Assembly: GCA_019279435.1 (NCBI GenBank)
Contig: JAAALK010000079.1
Span: 99,597,332 to 99,661,331 of the forward strand
Reading direction: 5' to 3'
Length of the DNA stretch: 64,000 nucleotides
DNA from: Zizania palustris
Lineage: Eukaryota > Streptophyta > Magnoliopsida > Poales > Poaceae
Below the pieces are notes generated by a model. It did not search any database, was not told the origin of the DNA, and was given only the letters and a program-made list of their open reading frames with translations. Made by a program: the position numbers and the translations under genes. Numbering within the stretch: the first letter of the stretch is position 1; each line of letters starts with the position of its first letter. Positions 21,365 through 33,495 of this stretch are shown one piece after another.

Positions 21365-22496
21365 TGAGGAGCCATGCTGAATAGCGTGGGCCTCATGGCT
21401 CCAGATGTGATGAGTCATTGTCAACGATAGTCAAAGAGGACAGAAGAAGAAAGGAGATCTGCTGTTTCATGGGCCGCGTGTGACTCAGGTATACGGGCAG
21501 CAAGCGACTATTGGGCAAAGGAGGCTGCGAAGTCGGGCTGGCCCAATCCGGGTACATGGGCCAGAAGCAGCAGAAGACCCACTGGGCTGTTGACCAGGAT
21601 TGACTCAGGCACACGGGCGGTGAGTGATTGCCGGGCTGAGAGAGCTGTGGAATCAGGCCGGCCCAATCCGGGTACCTGGTGCAAAGTCGGTGGAGGCTTT
21701 GTCAGTTTCGGCGCAAAACTGGCAACCGTTGATCTTGTATCAGACTGTCCAGAAGAGAAGTCGTAGTCGCTACGAAAGCTTAGCTTCCAGATAAGTCATC
21801 TGTATCTCTAGGCCCACAGTCAGTCAGTCGAGTCTGTAAAAAATCCTAAGGGCAGTTGAGTCTTTTCCTTTATTTCATCGTCTGTAAAAAAACCCTAAGG
21901 GGCTGGTGGAATATTCCTAGTGTTTGGCAGCCTATAAATAGGGCCCCAATCCCTAGGGTTAGGTCAGCCTTTTGTTGAAATCACTTCTTATTCTATTGGG
22001 TCATTTTGTGTTTCCTGCTCTCTCTCTCTCCCTGTGTGCGCCGCCATGCAACCCCCTGTTCTTCCTGAGATTCATTTGGCTCTTTACTGTTTGGAAGCTT
22101 TTATTCCTATCGATTCTCATGCGCAGCACTTCATTTAAGGTTCTGTTGGTTCGGTTTGCACACAACTAATTTATTCCTGAGCAGAAGCTTCTCTGTGGCT
22201 TCTATTTATTCTTCACAAGAGTACTAGTTCTTGTGGCTGGTAGCAAGTAGTACTACTTTCCTATAGCTACAGTGTGCTAGTACTTTAGCCTTGCTTTTCC
22301 TGTGTTGCTTTTTGATCGAGTTGACAGGGCCAAAGTCCCTTTTCTTGTGTGAAGTCCAACTCTGTGAAGCAGACTTAGAATCTGCAAGCTTCGAATCAGC
22401 AGACTTCGAATCAGCAGACTTCGAATCAGCAGACTTCGAATTTGCAAGCTTCGAATCAGCAGACTTCGAATCAGCAGACTTCGAATCTGCAAGCTT
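21365..22496 (+). repeat. A 3' LTR, cut at its minisatellite (first copy)
   Basis: It begins TGAGGAGCC at 21365, has the 5' palindrome, the 120-bp duplication and the TATA box, and enters the 15-bp array at about 22370. After about nine units it stops at about 22496 (CTGCAAGCTT) and becomes gag of chromovirus K. The LTR's 3' 0.5 kb is missing. The break marks the end of the tandem duplication. Confidence 0.88.
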
Positions 22497-24828
22497 GGGA
22501 TATGTTAAAACGGCAAATGCGTGGTAGATGGGTCCCTCCTTCATATAAACATGATTTGAGAAAAAAATTGCAGCGCCTAAACCAAGGAAATAAATCGGTA
22601 GAGGAGTATTATCAGGAGTTGCAAATAGGTTGCATGCGTGCTGAAATTGAGGAGGACAATGAGGATAAAATGACCCATTTTTATGGTGGTTTAAGACGTG
22701 AAATTCAGGATATCATTGATTACAAAGAATACAATACTATCACTCGTCTTTTCCACCTTGCTATGCTTGCAGAAAAAGAATTGCAGGGTCGCCAACAACC
22801 ACAACGCAGCACGAGGAACAACATTGGTGGTGCTACTTCACGCTCAAGTGGGCAGCAACAACGACCACCCCCACCCCCTTCTCGACCGGCGGCTACATCA
22901 GCACCTTCTACATCTACAGCCCAGGTTGAGAGTTCCAAGACTGCAGCATCCAAGGCGCCAGCCAAGCCTACCTCCTCGGCGGCCTCTACTACACGTTCTG
23001 TAGTGATCCAGTGTCACAGATGCAAAGGATTTGGCCATGTGATGAAAGACTGCCCTAGTCAGCGGGCTTATATTGCTACGGAAGACGGTGGCTACGTAAG
23101 TGCTAGTGATGTTGAAGATGAATATGCACTTGCTGCTAACATTGCAGGAGATGATGATACATCCGACGATGACGCTGTTTTTGCGCCGGATGCCTCTACC
23201 GACCTTGAAGCACTTATTGTACAACGCGTCTTGAGCACTCACATGGAGCAGGACGATCGGGCACAACGGAATAATCTGTTTCAGACCTTCTTCGTCGTCA
23301 ATGACCGTCGTGTACGTGTCATCATCGACAGTGGTAGTTGCAACAATTTAGTGAGCCACGACATGGTAACGAAGCTTCAACTTCCCACACGTGCGCATCC
23401 ACACCCTTACCATGTGCAATGGTTCAACAATAGCGGTAAGGTCAAGGTAACACAAACTGCTCACATCGAATTTTCCATTGGTACATACTTCGGAGTTGCT
23501 GATTTTGATGTAGTACCAATGCAAGCATGTTCTCTGTTACATGGTAGACCTTGGGAGTATGATATTGATGCTACACACCATGGTAGGAGCAATAAGTACA
23601 CATTTATGTATAAAGGAAAGAAAGTTACATTGCTTCCTATGACTCCTGCTGAAATTGTAAAATTTGAACAAGAAAAACGTGCTAGGGATGCACAAAAGAG
23701 CAAACAACCTTCTGAAAATCAGCAAGTAGCTAAGACGCTTTTGAGGCAACAGAAAGATAAAGTTGCTTCTCCTTCTTCATCACAAGTTATTAATCTGAAA
23801 GGACATGTCATGCTTGCAACTAAAACTGACCTTGCTGAAATTTGTGATGATACTCCCTTGCTATACGGGTTGATTTGCAAAAACGTGTTGTTTTCACTTG
23901 CGAACATTCCTAGCTCTGTTCCTGTTGCAGTCACTGACCTTTTGCAGGAGTTTAATGATGTTTTTCCTGCTGAGATACCACCCGGGCTGCCACCGATACG
24001 CGGCATCGAGCACCAAATTGATTTAATCCCGGGGGCATCTCTTCCTAATCGTGCAGCGTACCGCACCAATCCGGAGGAGACAAAAGAAATTGAGCGCCAA
24101 GTACATGACCTTCTTGATCGTTGGTACGTCCGTGAAAGCCTTAGTCCTTGTGCAGTACCCGTTCTTTTGGTACCTAAGAAAGATGGTAGTTGGCGCATGT
24201 GTGTTGATTGTCGTGCTATTAATAATATCACCATTCGATATCGACACCCTATTCCTAGATTGGATGACATGCTTGATGAGCTTAGTGGTGCCATTATCTT
24301 TTCTAAGATCGATCTTCGTAGTGGCTACCACCAAATTCGCATGAAACTAGGTGATGAATGGAAAACTGCTTTTAAAACAAAGTTTGGATTATATGAGTGG
24401 CTTGTCATGCCTTTTGGACTTACTAATGCACCTAGTACCTTCATGCGCTTGATGAATGAAGTCCTACGACACTTTATAGGACGCTTTGTGGTTGTATACT
24501 TTGATGATATCTTGGTTTATAGCAAGTCTCTCATTGAACATGTTGAACACCTACGTGCTGTCTTTTCTGTCCTCCGAAAGGCTAGAATGTTTGGTAACCT
24601 TGAGAAGTGCACGTTTTGCACAGATCGAGTTGTGTTTCTTGGATATGTTGTCACTTCACAGGGTATTGAGGTCGACGCGGCGAAGGTAGAAGCAATCAAC
24701 AGCTGGCTGCAACCCCAAACTATCACACAGGTACATAGTTTTCTTGGTCTTGCAGGTTTCTACCGGCGTTTTGTGAAAGATTTCAGCACCATAGCCGGTC
24801 CGTTGCATGAGTTGACCAAGAAGGGAGT
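22497..24828 (+). pseudogene. K gag-protease-RT (5'-truncated, interrupted by G2)
   Basis: The frame is open throughout. It starts within the Gag core (YYQELQIGCMRAEIEEDNED, retrotransposon Gag PF03732-like), then a proline-rich stretch, a CCHC knuckle (CHRCKGFGHVMKDC, about 23010-23052), an acidic stretch, an aspartic protease with IIDSGSCNNL (about 23322-23350), and an RT with LVPKKDGSWRMCVDCRAINN and YFDDILVYS (about 24500-24525). Upstream, the frame is fused to the translated A LTR array, so no native start exists. It ends where the G2 LTR begins at 24829; the frame is preserved on the far side at 33992. Confidence 0.88.
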
Positions 24829-25323
24829 TGTTGGGGGAAAATATCTCATCTTCGGGGTTATTGCCGAAGCAACATAAAGGCAGACAGCGGATTCGAAGGT
24901 TCCCAGACGATCATCTTCGAAGATACCCGGAACCAAGTTCGAAGTACGAAGATAGGCATTGGTTCGGAGTACATCTTCGAACTAAGGCCCTCCAAGATCT
25001 TTTCTGCCAGCTAAGATGGAAGACTTATCTTCTTTCTCATTAGATTAGTCTTTTACCATTTTAGCCCTATTAAGGGAACCGAATAGTTTCTACTATGTCG
25101 GTTGTAATAGAGGGGTAAATAGGTCTTTTCCTTAATGTTTGGGCCTATAAATACCCCCCATTTCACCCTGTAATAGGGACCGAATACAAGTTATTCAATA
25201 CACACATTCGAACTATTCTAAGTTGTTATCCTTTCGGAGGCTTAGAACAGTTTTCTTCACAAACACTTCGTTTGTTAGTTTCTTATTCACAGAAACCTGT
25301 TAGCGTAATCTTTTACGCCAACA
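24829..25323 (+). repeat. 5' LTR of G2 (495 bp)
   Basis: It runs TGTTGG to CCAACA, with TATAAATA in the same context as in G1. It ends with the inverted repeat TGTTAGCGTAA ... TTACGCCAACA. Directly after it comes TTGGCGACGTCCGTGGGGAA (from 25324), the expected primer binding site; it resembles Tat-type sites beginning TGGCGAC, but I do not assign the tRNA. Confidence 0.95.
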
Positions 25324-25385
25324 GTTGGCGACGTCCGTGGGGAACCTAGTTCGAAAAACTTCATTCTCTACCAACCTTTTACATC

Positions 25386-25430
25386 ATGCCTCCTAAGCGG
25401 AGCGCACCCCGCAATCCCACTCGGAGGTCC
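25386..25430 (+). pseudogene. G2 gag remnant
   Basis: ATG at 25386 begins MPPKRSAPRNPTRR, a plausible Gag start about 60 bases after the LTR. After about 15 codons the sequence turns into an inverted fragment of RNase H. Nothing else of gag, protease or RT is left. Confidence 0.6.
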
Positions 25431-25899
25431 TTGCCAAATTCGCAGGTGGAGTCCACTCTGCTACGAAGTCTGCTAGGACTTGGGATTTGATAGCTGTCCT
25501 TGCCAAGAAAGATATGCCGAAGGGTGCTAGCTCGACTGCCCACTTTCCAATCCTTCCAGTGGAATCTTTGCTTCGGAGCATATCTCCTAAGGGATACGAA
25601 GTTGGTACAATAACATTATGAGCCAAAAAATAATGTCTTAGCTTCCTCGAAGCCATTATCAGAGCATAAACGAACTTCTCAAGTTCGGAGTATCTTGTCT
25701 TCGCTCCTGATAATGCTTCGAATACAAAATAAACAGGATTTTGGACCAACTTCCCATTGGAATCCACTTCTCTGACAAGGACTGCGCTGACAACTGAACC
25801 TGTAGCTGCAAGGTACATGAGTAGGGTTTCGTCCGCAGTAGGCACCGTGAGTGTAGCAAGATCACTGAGATAATCTTTAATATCTTCGAAGCTTTTCTT
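25427..25899 (-). pseudogene. Inverted fragment of G2 first RNase H
   Basis: On the minus strand this encodes the degenerate first RNase H (TVPTADETLLMYLAATGS, YSELEKFVYALIMASRKLR, GKWAVELAPFGISFLARTA), the same region as 1480-1900 of G1 but in reverse orientation. Its far end (WTPPANL) and the plus-strand segment starting at 25901 both contain the same linker, so the inversion lies between copies of that linker. The segment cannot take part in the pol frame. Confidence 0.88.
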
Positions 25900-25900
25900 T

Positions 25901-27830
25901 CTTGGCAAGGACAGCTATCAAATCCCAAGTCCTAGCAGACTTCGTAGCAGAGTGGACTCCACCTGCGAATTTGACTCCGGAGAAATCAAGTGACGGAGTT
26001 TGGACTGTTTACTTCGAGCTAGCACCCTTCGGCATATCTTTCTTGGCAAGGACAGCTATCAAATCCCAAGTCCTAGCAGACTTCGTAGCAGAGTGGACTC
26101 CACCTGCGAATTTGACTCCGGAGAAATCAAGTGACGGAGTTTGGACTGTTTACTCCGATGGGGCTTTCCAAGCATCCGAAGAAGGCATTGGGGCAGTGTT
26201 GATTTCACCGTCAGGGCAAAGAGCAATGTACTCCGCAAGACTCAACTTTAAGTCTACCAATAATATAGCGGAGTACGAAGGAATTTTATTGGGACTCCGG
26301 AAAGCACGTGCTCTAGCGGCTACAAGAATAATTATAAAGACAGATTCTCAGATAGTAGCAGGGCACGTAGACAAAAGTTTTCAAGTTCGGCATCCACAGC
26401 TTGCAAAGTACTTAGAAGAAATCCGCAAAATCGAAGCACACTTCAAGGGTATTTCCATTCGGAGTATACCAAGAGCGGAAAACGTGCAAGCGGACATTTT
26501 AGCGAAGGCTGCAGCCGGAGTTGTGGATGTGCCTGAAGAAGCTTTCTATGAGGAGCTCAATATACCTTCGGTGCCACAAATCGCCTCTGCGGAGATTCTT
26601 TGCATTCCTAGTGCAGATTGGAAAGATTCGATCATAGAACTCTTGCAAGGAGGAACAAATTTGCCCGAAGAGCCCCAATTGTCAAGATTAAAGCTCAGAG
26701 CCAGAAACTATCAGTTAATCAACGGTATATTATACAAGGCCGGAGTATGTTCCCCTCTACTCCGATGTATATCTCAAGCCGAAGGCCAAGAAATTCTTCG
26801 AGAAATTCACGAAGGCCTTTGTGGAAGCCATTTAGCCCCTAGAGCTCTGGCAGGAAAAACACTTCGCCGGGGGCTTTATTGGCCCACAATAACAGCTGAT
26901 GCGGAGAGCTTGGTCCGCACTTGTCAAGGATGCCAGTGGATGGGTCGACGGAGTCATCGCCCACCAACAGCTCTTCAAGTCATTGCTCCGGTATGGCCTA
27001 TGGCCAGATGGGGTATGGATCTAATTGGTCCCTTTCCGTTAGCAAAGGGAAATCTGAAGTTCGCAGTGGTAGCTATTGAATATTTTTCTAAGTGGGTGGA
27101 AGCAGAACCCTTAACAGCTATCACTTCGAACAATGTGCAGAAATTCTTCTGGAAGAACATTATTTGTCGGTTCGGAGTGCCTAGATACCTCACAGTTGAT
27201 AATGGAACACAGTTCGACGCAGAACCCTTCAGGAAGTTTTGCGAAGACCTAGGCATTCAGCTATGTTTTGCTGCAGTGAGGCATCCTCAGTCGAATGGAG
27301 CCGTAGAACGAGCCAATGGAAATATTTTATCAGGGCTAAATCGAAGAATAGTAGGAATAGCAAAGGGACTGTGGACCGAATAGCTTCCGAAGATTCTGTG
27401 GTCCATTCGGACTACGCAAACAAGGTCCACAGGTTTTACTCCGTTCAGACTACTATTCGGAGATGAACCTATGACTCCAACGGAGCTCAAAGGGGGATCA
27501 TTTCGCAGCACCGAACCGGACATTGAAGAAGAAAGACAAGCTTCGTTAGACTTATCAGAAGAAACAAGACTTCGGGCTGTAGCTAATTTATCAAAGTATT
27601 ATCAGCAGACGAAGGCTTGGTATGACCCGAAGGTTAAGCTCAATGAACTAAGACCGGGTCATCTTGTCCTACGAAGCATTATAGCACCAGGGAAGTTAGG
27701 CAATAAATGGGAAGGTCCATACCTAATTGTCCGTTCAGGGCGCCCTGGTTCGTTTAAATTAGCTAATTTAGAAGGTGAAGAGTTAGCACATACTTGGCAT
27801 GCGGAGCACCTAAAGCGATACTTCGCATAA
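25901..27830 (+). pseudogene. G2 aRNase H + integrase
   Basis: It starts within the RNase H linker, which is present twice as a direct repeat with period 141 bp (25901 and 26042). The archaeal-type RNase H follows with all acidic residues (YSDGAF, AEYEGI, KTDSQ, QADILAKA), then the integrase with the H-H-C-C box and the D, D, E core (WGMDLIGP, TVDNGTQF, NGAVERANG), which is intact here. A TAG at 27381-27383 (GAATAG where G1 has GAAGAG) truncates it after the core; the same frame then runs to TAA at 27828-27830 with the GPYLIV motif. There is no start codon in its normal context. Confidence 0.9.
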
Positions 27831-28640
27831 GGGCTCCTTGTAATTCGCTTGTAATCATCTCCTAAATTAATAAAGCATATGACCCTGATAGTTGCCTTCC
27901 CCTCATAGACTTCCAGCTTCCGAGTGGACGCACTGGAACCGTGGGGTCGACCGAGAGGGAAGTGTCATTAAGCTGGGTTGTATTTTTGGACTTCGAACCC
28001 ATAAAGTTCGAAGCATCCGACGTGGGGGCTGACATAATCCGGAGCCCAGGCCACCGGCTTGTAGGCATCCGTAAAAGAGCCCAAAACCACACCCTACAGA
28101 GTCCAAGCCATTGGCTGGTAGACTTCCGTAAAAAGAGCCGAAGGTGGCCAAAACCCTACGGAGTCCAGGCTGCAGCTGGTAGACTTCCGTAAAAAGAGCC
28201 GAAGGTGGCCAAAATCTGCGAAGTCCAAGCCATTGGCTGGTAGACTTCTGCAAAAAGAGCCGAAGGTGGCCAAAATCTGCGAAGTCCAAGCCATTGGCTG
28301 GTAGACTTCTGCAAAAAGAGCCGAAGGTGGCCAAACTATACGGAGTCCAAGCCATTGGCTGGTAGAGATCCGTAAAAAGAGTCCAAAGAGACCATTGCAA
28401 ACTCCGAACCATTGGTTCGTCAGAGATCGCAAAAATAAGCCGAAGGTGGCTAAAGCAAAACAGCATTTGAACCATGAGCTTCGAATGTCTGTTAACATAG
28501 TCCAAAGTGACAAATTATCTAAGACACTAAAGTGTCCTGAAAGTTATCTCAAGTGATTTCTTTCATAAAACAAAGGTACTAAGCTACCATTCTTCCGACT
28601 GCAAAAAGTCGAAGACATTTCATAAGATTTCAAAAGATCT
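27831..28640 (+). repeat. Spacer after G2 pol with 61-bp tandem repeat (about 28085-28390)
   Basis: Same layout as in G1: about five copies of the 61-62-bp unit (TCCAAGCCATTGGCTGGTAG ... GCCGAAGGTGGCCAAA), one of them altered (CAGGCTGCAGCTGG). The spacer links the sense pol with the antisense gene. No gene is seen. Confidence 0.85.
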
Positions 28641-31600
28641 TTAAATGACAGAGGGGCTCCGAACCCCCAAAAAATTGTACTCCGAAGTTTTTTCTTTGCG
28701 CATAACCATCTTTGAATACATTTCGAAGTTGCTTATACCCAAAGAGGGGCTAGTAAATATGGAGACAATTTTAAATCGGCATTCATTATTGAAATAAATG
28801 TGTTTACAGATTACACTATGAAAAATTGTATCTATACCAAGAAGGAATCGGAGACCTCTTCGGTCCCGAGAGCTAGGGGTGGAACGACTAGTTCCAACAT
28901 CGGAAGTTCTAAGAACTTTACGTTTAACTCTCTTCCTCCCCTTCGAAGCTCTAAAATCCTTCTGCTCTTGTTGAAGCTCGGCCCAAGTTCGAAGCCGTTC
29001 GGGGCTTCTTTCCCAGCTTCTAAGATCTTCAGATCTTTTATTTCGAGCTTCACCTTCATCTTCAGACCAAATAGTGTCTTCAGAAGACGAGGTGTTTGCG
29101 TTAACCTCTTTCTCTTCCTCTTTAATATAAGACAATACGTCTTTGATTACTTCGGGCGCAATTACGCCGGAGTCATCTCGAGGAATAAGAAATCGAGGAC
29201 GCTTATAACTCTTTAGAAGTTCAAAGGTGTTCCATAATGAGCGAAGTTCGTTGTTAAGCTCTAACACTTCGATGTCTTCCATAAGAGGCAAAGCCTAAAA
29301 ATATAACAAACAAGATTTTCATTGATAAATGTTTACAAGCATGAGCTTTACATAGTCAAAAAATCCTAAATAATTCCTAAACCTGCGGGTTCGGAGGAGG
29401 CTGACTGCTCGAAGCTTGGCTCCGAACTTGCTTCTGGCGTTGGCCTTCATCGATCCAAGCCTTGATCGCGGAACGACCTTTGGCTCTCCATGAGGTTTGA
29501 AAGGCTCGCCAAGCGGCAGTCACGCCTTCGGAAGGATTCAAAAGCCGCTCGTCGTCGAAGGTAATGGAGCCCTCTGCGCTCAGAGTGATTGTTCGGCCCA
29601 AATCCTCGTAGTAACGAAGTAGTCCGAGGGCAGACACTTGTCCGGAGAGTTCTCCATAACGAATGCCTGCCATCTTCATTTGCTTCGCTGCTCCTTGGAT
29701 CCTTTTTAGTCAGCGCAGCAGAGTCACGTTGTCATCCGAAGGAAGTGATCCAGTAGTACCGAAGTACTCCAGAACACCTAGCATTTGTTCGATGACCTCT
29801 GTAGCTACCTTCTCCGACTTAAGCTTTTCTTCAATTAGTGCATCCTTGCTCGAAGTCGTTTCTGCCAAAACTCCGGAAATCCTAGCATTCTCCGTAGTTA
29901 AAATATTCTTCTGGTTTAGGAGTTGGCTAGCTTCCTCTTGGAGCCTTACAAGTTCGGACCCAGCACTAGCATGCTCCAACCGCACCTTTTCAATTTCAGC
30001 CCGAAGCACTATTCTTTCTGCTTCGAGCTCCTTATTAGCAGCCTCCAAGCCCTGTCTGGCCCTACGCTCCGTTGAAATCATATTATCCATTTGAAGTACT
30101 CTAGCTTCGGAGAAAGACAAGTTGCGTTTAAGAGCTTCATTTTCTTCTCGAAGCTGAGCAATTTCATTCTCGCTTGATAAAGTTGCAGCGCGGGCCAAGA
30201 CTGCTTGCTGAGAAAAGAAAAAACTAAAGTAAGAAATTATTCATGTATAATTTGCTGTTGGTTCGAAGATGTACTCCGAACCCAATATAATTCGTTAAAG
30301 ATATTGGTTCGAAGGTGCTCCATACCTGGTAGGCCGCTCGTTCTAGGGCAACGTTAAGCTCCGAACTCTTCGCCCTGCTTAATTTTGCTACCAGCTCTGT
30401 CTCCCCGACTTCGCGACTCACTCGACCCAAAGGTTTGAGCAGAGTCCGAAGCCCAGTTGGCTCCAAAAAAGGAGTCAAAAGAGGGAGCATTGCCGAAGCC
30501 TTTTGGTCATCCCTGCTTGACGAAGGTCCGGAGCGTTCTCCTGAGGTCCTTGGAACTTCGGAAGATGCCCCCCCCTCAATTGATTCACTTTCATCTGTTG
30601 ACTCAGACGAAGTTGATCCTTGAGTAGGGAGAGGCTCTATGTGTCTTTTTCCTCGTCCAGGCCCCTATTGAGTGACCTCCGGGTGCGGCTCCGAAGTTGT
30701 CGAAGGCCTTTGAGTTGTGTCTTCGTGATGTACTTCTTCCGAAGGAGGCTCTGCAAAAACAAAGGTATTATACATTGTATAATTTTGCAGAAAATAATAA
30801 AAGAATTATGCGAAGTTTACCTTCGATATTCTGGGGGCATTCGAGCACCGGACTGCTCGGAGGATCAAAGGTGAGGTCTTCATCTGAATCTACAGTTAAA
30901 ATTTCTGCTGCCGGAGTATCTCCGTGAGCAGTCCTCCCTTCATCCACAACTGAAGTTGTAGGAACTTCAACTTCATCTTCGCCCATAGGGGCTTCGATTT
31001 GCTCCTCTTGAGTATCCGGAGCTCTCACTTCTTTAATGTTAGCTTGAGGCTCCGGCATACCTGCAGTATCTTCAATGTGAATATTTTGTTGAGCTGCATC
31101 TTCATCAATCAATCTCACTAATAATATACCTTCATCTTCTTTAGAACCGGAGATTGAGGTTCTTGAGCTCGAAGGCGCAGGATTCGAAGGTGCGAGATTT
31201 TTTGGCTTCCGAGCCACCTTCTTCACCGGAGTCTTTGCGGAGCTCGAAGCTCCGGCTTCAGCCATCCTTTTCTTGGGTCCTTTCTCCAAAGGCACCCAGT
31301 CCATCAGAGGGGGCGGAGTCAACTCCAACATTCCCCATACTCTGTTAAACCTCTCCCAACTCCCGACCAATTTAACTCTCCATTCTTTTTCAGTCGGAGT
31401 TGGGGCACCCAAAATCTTCTCCGAAGCCCTTACAATTTGCTCTGAAGTAATAGGGGCTGAAGAAGCTAAAAAATAAATCAAATTAGTCTTTCTTCGAAGT
31501 AAATATGTATAATACATGTTGGTTTCGAAGTTACCTGCAGGGCTCGAAGTTAAGTTGATCTTGCGGAGACCGCCTTCCGAATCATCCTCGAAGACGATAG

Positions 31601-33043
31601 GCCAGTTGGCCATCAGCGGAGGAATTTGCAGTCCGAGGAATTCTTCGGCTAAGTCCCGCATGCTTAACCTTCGGCTAATCTTTTGAAGCAGGTTAAGACG
31701 AGCTTCGAGTTGGCCTTCGTTGGGCTGCACTAAGGCTTCTTTCCGGAATTGAATTTCTTTAAGGGGCCCAGCCAGAGGACTGCTTGCTCCAACTTCGGCA
31801 TAGAACCATCTCAGAACCCAATCAGTGTACCATCTAGCATTGATGGCCTTGGCAGGAAACTGAAGGGCATACTCATCTCGAAGTCTAAAGTTAATAGAGC
31901 CGAAGGATATCACCACTTTTTCACCTCCGGAGCCTACGAAGGTCTTCGGTTGGCAAGTTGCTCTGTGTAGTGCAGCGAAGATTTCTGCCCTCCCCTCACA
32001 ACCTTCGGCTCTCAGCGCCCATTCGAAGATAGCTAATCTAGCTACTGCATTCGGAGATAATTGGGGGAGGGTTACATGGAACAGATCAAGGGTGCGTTTG
32101 GTTCTGCTGTGAGCTGTGAAAAAGCTGCTGTGAGTTGCCTGCTGTGAAAAAGCTGCTGTGAGCTGCCTGCTGTGAAAAAGCTAAAAGTCGTTTGGTTGAA
32201 ACTGCTGTGAAAAAACTGCTGTGAGCTGACTGTTTTTATAACTTACGTAATTTTCATCATTATAATATTCTATACATATATATAAATAGGAAACACTCAA
32301 CATTGATGTAACTAAATAACTAAAAATATATTAGATAAATAAAAAAGTGCATAGTTCATCTTATAAAGTAATCGACAACCACATATTATCTTATGAAATT
32401 GTGCAATGCAATACAAACCATAATAATATTAAATCAATTAAAACATCTTGAATTCATACTATTTATTCTGAACTAAAAATCAAAAAATCAGAAAAGCAAA
32501 AGCAGAAAAGCAGGGTCCAGGCTGCTTCCAAATTTGTACTAGAAAAAAGCTGCTTTTTCACAGCAGAAGCAGTTTTGGTAAACCCGTTTGGTTCAGCTTC
32601 TGCTTTTTCACAGCAGAAGCAGATTTCAAAAGCAGAACCAAACGCACCCCAAGTACCTCCGCCAGGAAATCCACTGCAGGGAGGCCCAAGCCAGCTTCGA
32701 AGAAGGCTTCGAATACCACTACTTCTCTGGGTCTTGGCGATGGAATCGATTCTTTGCCCGGCTTCCGGATCATAACTCCATTACTAATTTTTCCCCCTGC
32801 TGTGATTGCCAAAGACTCCCTCTTGCAGGTAGAAGGCCCCAACTCAAAAGATTGATCCAAATACTTCGTCGATGGCGGGCACAGACCTTGGTCATCGGCG
32901 ATTTGGGGATTTCTCCCCCCTGCCGCCATGGATGTCACCGCCGGCATCGGAGGTGCCGCCGCCAACGCTGCCGCCGCTACTGCTGCGGCCGCCTGCTGCC
33001 GGGCCAAGGCCGATGGAGGTGCAGATCCCTTAGTCTTCACCAT
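28641..33043 (-). pseudogene. Antisense five-exon gene of G2, MITE-interrupted
   Basis: The gene is collinear with that in G1. Exons by the same GT-AG signals: 33043-31535 (split by the MITE at 32090-32649), 31465-30821, 30750-30326, 30207-29383, and 29294 to about 28830 or beyond. Exon 1 encodes the PF04195-like domain (FEAFFEAGLGLP, FEWALRAEGCEGR, WYTDWVLRWFYAEVG) after an alanine-rich start (MVKTKGSAPPSALARQQ). Exon 4 is a coiled coil. Damage: the MITE, a TAG in exon 3 near 30667, and a TGA in exon 4 near 29710. The last codon of exon 4 is CAG, not the TAG of G1, which shows the family protein continues into exon 5. Confidence 0.8.
32087..32652. mobile_element. MITE (Tourist/Harbinger-like) in exon 1 of the antisense gene
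   Basis: The 560-bp body, 32090-32649, has terminal inverted repeats GGGTGCGTTTGGTTCTGCT / AGCAGAACCAAACGCACCC, is AT-rich inside, and has no coding capacity. It is flanked by CAA on both sides (32087-32089 and 32650-32652), and the uninterrupted target is visible in G1 at 7757-7768 (TCAAGTACCTCC). Copies of a GCTGTGAAAAAGCTG motif lie under each end. A 3-bp duplication and GGG...CCC ends suggest a PIF/Harbinger-type element, although CAA is not the usual TTA/TAA. Confidence 0.88.
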
Positions 33044-33495
33044 CGCGACCGCCGGATTGCTCTGAGGAAATGGAGGCTAGGGCTCAAGAACTCGAAGGGC
33101 TAAAAAGATTTTGATTGCGAGAATGCGGTGAAAAGGTAACCGGGTAACTTCTAGGCCTTCTATTTATAGCCTAGATTTCACTTTTTTACCGTTAGTTCGT
33201 GTCGTTTCGCATTCCTGCCGTTACTTTTCCCCGAGATTAACGCTTACTACAGTTTCCGTTAGAAACAGAAACTTAACGGCTATTTTCTCTAAGTCTAAAA
33301 GACTTTCAAACTTCTTGAGTCGGTTCTAAGATAGTTCGAAAAGCAATTACCTTAAGACTGATTCGAAGTTCATATCTTCGTGCATTTCGGAGATAAAATA
33401 AAAACCAATAACCCCTATGTTTGGTTATCTTTTCCTTCCGTATACTGCTCTCCTAACGTTACAGGTCAAACGGAGAAGCGTATTCGAGGGGCTAC
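33044..33495 (-). promoter_or_regulatory. 5' region of G2 antisense gene with TATA box
   Basis: TATAAATAG on the minus strand lies at 33168-33160, 125 bp upstream of the ATG at 33043, nearly the same spacing as in G1 (127 bp). On the plus strand the purine tract GAGGGGCTAC ends at 33495, next to the 3' LTR. Confidence 0.65.

Noticed and set aside
32558..33103. Separate short gene at 32558-33043
   Set aside because: It is exon 1 of the G2 antisense gene, cut by the MITE; its last codons come from the MITE end.
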